7,860 nucleotides of DNA from Bacteroidetes bacterium UBA4009 (GTDB lineage: Bacteria; Bacteroidota; Bacteroidia; NS11-12g; UBA9320), in contig DGBH01000046.1 in assembly GCA_002384205.1 (NCBI GenBank), positions 3,292 through 11,151 on the forward strand. Reading direction: 5' to 3'. The position numbers and the translations under genes are program-made. Positions 6,127 through 7,860 of this stretch are shown one piece after another (the stretch's first letter is position 1; each line of letters opens with the position of its first letter). Under the pieces are notes generated by a model. It was not told where the DNA came from, searched no databases, and was given only the letters and a program-made list of their open reading frames with translations.

Positions 6127-6153
6127 ATTATGTGTTTTAAGCTACTACATAAT
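6127..6153. repeat. 7-bp inverted repeat within the xth promoter
   Basis: ATTATGT (6127-6133) and ACATAAT (6147-6153) are perfect inverted arms with a 13-nt spacer. They lie between and over the -33 and -7 regions of xth. A possible operator; short and AT-rich, so chance is a real alternative. Confidence 0.3.
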
Positions 6154-6163
6154 CATACCTTTG
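6131..6163 (+). promoter_or_regulatory. Bacteroidota-type promoter of xth
   Basis: TGTG (6131-6134, one base off TTTG), a 21-nt spacer, then an exact TAnnTTTG match TACCTTTG (6156-6163). Only 4 nt separate it from the ATG at 6168, so transcription probably starts at or next to the start codon. Confidence 0.6.
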
Positions 6164-6167
6164 CTTT

Positions 6168-6929
6168 ATGCAAATAGTATCTTGGAATGTGAATGGCGTA
6201 AGAGCTTCTGTGGGCAAAGGCCTTATAGACATTATAACTCAAAGTGGCGCTGATGTGTATTGTCTGCAAGAGACCAAAGCACAAGAGGATCAAGTAGTAG
6301 AAGCATTAGCTGATTTGGATGGTTTTCATATATATGCCAATTCTGCAACTAAAAAAGGATATAGTGGCGTGGCCATTCTGAGTAAAGTTGAAGCGTTAAA
6401 CGTTACGCGTGATATAGGTATTGCTGAACACGACGACGAAGGCAGGGTTATTTGCGCAGAATTTATAGATTTTTACTTGGTAAATGTTTACGTGCCCAAC
6501 AGTGGTGCTGGATTAAAAAGGCTAGATTATAGAGCAACTTGGGATGCTGCATTTAGAAACTATTTAGCTGATTTACAGACGTATAAGCCTGTTATCGTAA
6601 CTGGAGACTTTAATGTTGCTCATACCGCTTTAGACCTAAAAAATGACAAACCTAACTACAATAAAACCAGTGGGTATACCCAAGTGGAGATAGATGGAAT
6701 GAATGATATTTTAAGCCTAGGTTTAAAAGACAGTTTCAGAGAACTTCATACTACCGCAGAAAAATACAGTTTTTGGAGCCAGCGGTTTAACGCCAGAGCG
6801 AGTAACGCGGGATGGCGAATCGATTACTTTTTAGTGTCTGAAACGCTTATGCCAAAGGTAACAAGTGCGTTTATAGACAATGACGTTTTTGGTAGCGATC
6901 ATTGTCCGGTAGGAATTGTTTTGTCTTAA
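6168..6929 (+). CDS. xth: Exodeoxyribonuclease III / AP endonuclease (APE1/ExoA type)
   Basis: The 253-residue protein is a full-length exonuclease/endonuclease/phosphatase-fold enzyme of base excision repair; it cuts DNA 5' to abasic sites and may trim 3' ends. Catalytic and metal-binding motifs are all present: SWNVNG (Asn7), LQETK (Glu35), NVYVPN (Tyr108), GDFNVAH (Asp147, Asn149), GWRIDYF (Asp219) and GSDHCP (Asp244, His245). The stretch NARASNAGWRIDYFLVS is closer to human APE1 and Streptococcus ExoA than to E. coli Xth. The start is firm, since the family begins with M-x-I-x-S-W-N at this point, and it is this that makes the 4-nt distance to the -7 motif meaningful. It shares its promoter region with the divergent duplicated-module gene and converges with the DUF72 gene. 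Confidence 0.96.
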   Translation: MQIVSWNVNGVRASVGKGLIDIITQSGADVYCLQETKAQEDQVVEALADLDGFHIYANSATKKGYSGVAILSKVEALNVTRDIGIAEHDDEGRVICAEFIDFYLVNVYVPNSGAGLKRLDYRATWDAAFRNYLADLQTYKPVIVTGDFNVAHTALDLKNDKPNYNKTSGYTQVEIDGMNDILSLGLKDSFRELHTTAEKYSFWSQRFNARASNAGWRIDYFLVSETLMPKVTSAFIDNDVFGSDHCPVGIVLS

Positions 6930-6964
6930 GATAGGCTTTTATGAATGTTTGCTTATCGATTTTT
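6930..6964 (+). terminator. Probable intrinsic terminator of xth
   Basis: GATAGGC (6930-6936) pairs with GCTTATC (6951-6957) over 7 bp with one G-U pair; the loop is 14 nt, and GATTTTT follows. It begins directly after the xth stop codon. The large loop makes it a weak-to-moderate candidate. Confidence 0.45.
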
Positions 6965-6969
6965 CAGTG

Positions 6970-7860
6970 CTAAAACAAACTTCCATTCACCTCCTCACCA
7001 GGAACTACCAAATTATATCCCCATTCTTTATTTATTTTTTGAATCAGTCTTGCACTTAGCATTTGCAAGTCTTTTTCAATGGTTTGGTGTATGAAAAAAT
7101 TAATTTGCTCTATGCCTAGGTTTTTCCATTCTGTGAGTCTTTCAAACCATTCATCTAGCCGTTCTACGTCACTGGAATGATTTGCCCCGGTAAAACGGAC
7201 AAAGCAGGTTGGAGTAGTTAGTCTCATATGTAGTATGTCTCTTCTTCCTGCGGTATCGGTTATGGTATTTCCCACCTTATTCTCTTCTAGTAAGCTGTAT
7301 AGTTCATCAGCCATCCCACCGTCATTAAACCAATCTGCATGCCTAAGTTCTACGGTTAAGGTTAAGTCCTTTGGCCAAGCTTCTATAAAATTGGCAAAGT
7401 CATTAAAATTACTAGGACCATAATTCTCATTCATTTGCAAGAAAACGGTCCCTCGTTTTTCGTTAAAATGAGAGATGGATACAAAGAAATCGTCTAACTC
7501 GTTTTTGCAATTTTTGAGGCGCCTATATTGACTAATCAGTTGCGGCACTTTTGGAAAAAATGTAAAATCTGGGGCAGATCTTTCGTACCATTTATCTACG
7601 GTGGTGGTAGGAAAAATACGGTAGTAATAAGCATTCATCTCAATAGCATTAAACTGGGTGGAGTAGTACGTAAGTTCATCTTTGGTGCCCTTCGGATAAA
7701 AGCCTTTGAGTTCGGTCTTGGCCCACCTAGGGCAGCCTATATGTATCTTAGGGTGAAGATCTTTACGGGGGCTATTACTCAGTATTCTAAGGGTATCAAT
7801 ATGATCCTTAGGCAGACGGAGATCGAGTATTGCTGGGTTATCTACTTTGCCAAATTTCAA
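6970..7860 (-). CDS. DUF72 (YecE-like) TIM-barrel family protein, start at or beyond the right edge
   Basis: The 296 residues in view match the long DUF72 type common in Bacteroidota: IHIGCPRWAKTELKGFYPKGT (residues ~39-59), YYSTQFNAIEMNAYYYRIFP (65-84), FFPKVPQLIS (101-110), VFLQMNENYGPSNF (139-152), LTVELRHADWF (167-178), TDTAGRRDILHMRLTTP (201-217), CFVRFTGANH (219-228) and NFFIHQ (254-259). The fold is a TIM barrel; the biochemical role of the family is not established. The frame is open to the edge. The last codon in view is TTG (7860-7858), followed by KFG, where family members usually start (M-K-F-G or close), so it is either a TTG start or an internal leucine with the ATG just outside. 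The stop is TAG at 6970-6972, convergent with xth. Confidence 0.9.
   Translation of the reverse strand: MKFGKVDNPAILDLRLPKDHIDTLRILSNSPRKDLHPKIHIGCPRWAKTELKGFYPKGTKDELTYYSTQFNAIEMNAYYYRIFPTTTVDKWYERSAPDFTFFPKVPQLISQYRRLKNCKNELDDFFVSISHFNEKRGTVFLQMNENYGPSNFNDFANFIEAWPKDLTLTVELRHADWFNDGGMADELYSLLEENKVGNTITDTAGRRDILHMRLTTPTCFVRFTGANHSSDVERLDEWFERLTEWKNLGIEQINFFIHQTIEKDLQMLSARLIQKINKEWGYNLVVPGEEVNGSLF

Noticed and set aside
1..7860. A defence island, mobile element or secondary-metabolite cluster linking these genes
   Set aside because: No transposase, integrase, toxin-antitoxin pair, nuclease-helicase pair or biosynthetic core enzyme is present; gene directions alternate, and composition looks even across the window.

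Overview
This window is AT-rich chromosomal DNA from a member of the Bacteroidota, probably a free-living flavobacterium-like organism. Four signs point there. Several genes are preceded by the lineage's -7 promoter motif TAnnTTTG. No start has a clear Shine-Dalgarno sequence. The Gre-like factor carries the SGxKxETxR tip that I associate with this phylum, and the DUF72 protein is of the long type common in it. The family assignments come from motif recognition by eye; no database search was run.

Left part (1-4029, all + strand): the 3' part of a secreted-type Asp-box (BNR) sialidase-like protein that starts before the window; then, behind its own promoter, a 712-residue membrane-anchored PpiD/SurA-like peptidyl-prolyl isomerase; then, 5 nt after its stop codon, an alpha/beta hydrolase with a complete catalytic triad. 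The junction of these last two genes is the most unusual spot in the window. The hydrolase appears to start with TTG, and a near-perfect intrinsic terminator (11-bp stem plus T6) lies inside its coding sequence, on the codons for the conserved oxyanion-hole strand.

Middle part (4053-4966, both - strand): an exported DUF2147 protein, convergent with the hydrolase, and a small single-domain rhodanese. From a 76-bp divergent intergenic region the rhodanese runs left and a Gre-like transcription factor runs right.

Right part (5043-7860): the Gre-like gene converges on an unrecognised 181-residue protein made of two copies of one ~50-residue module. That gene shares an 84-bp divergent intergenic region with xth (AP endonuclease/exonuclease III, APE1/ExoA type). 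xth converges on a DUF72 gene that reaches the right edge. Both divergent intergenic regions contain inverted repeats over promoter elements. Four starts lie only 4-11 nt after a -7 motif, so these mRNAs would be leaderless or nearly so.

The genes do not form one pathway. They look like housekeeping and accessory genes: envelope protein folding, DNA repair, transcript-elongation control, sulfur transfer and a surface glycan-active protein. No stretch over 300 bases lacks a gene. I saw no tRNA, rRNA, CRISPR array, insertion sequence or phage gene.
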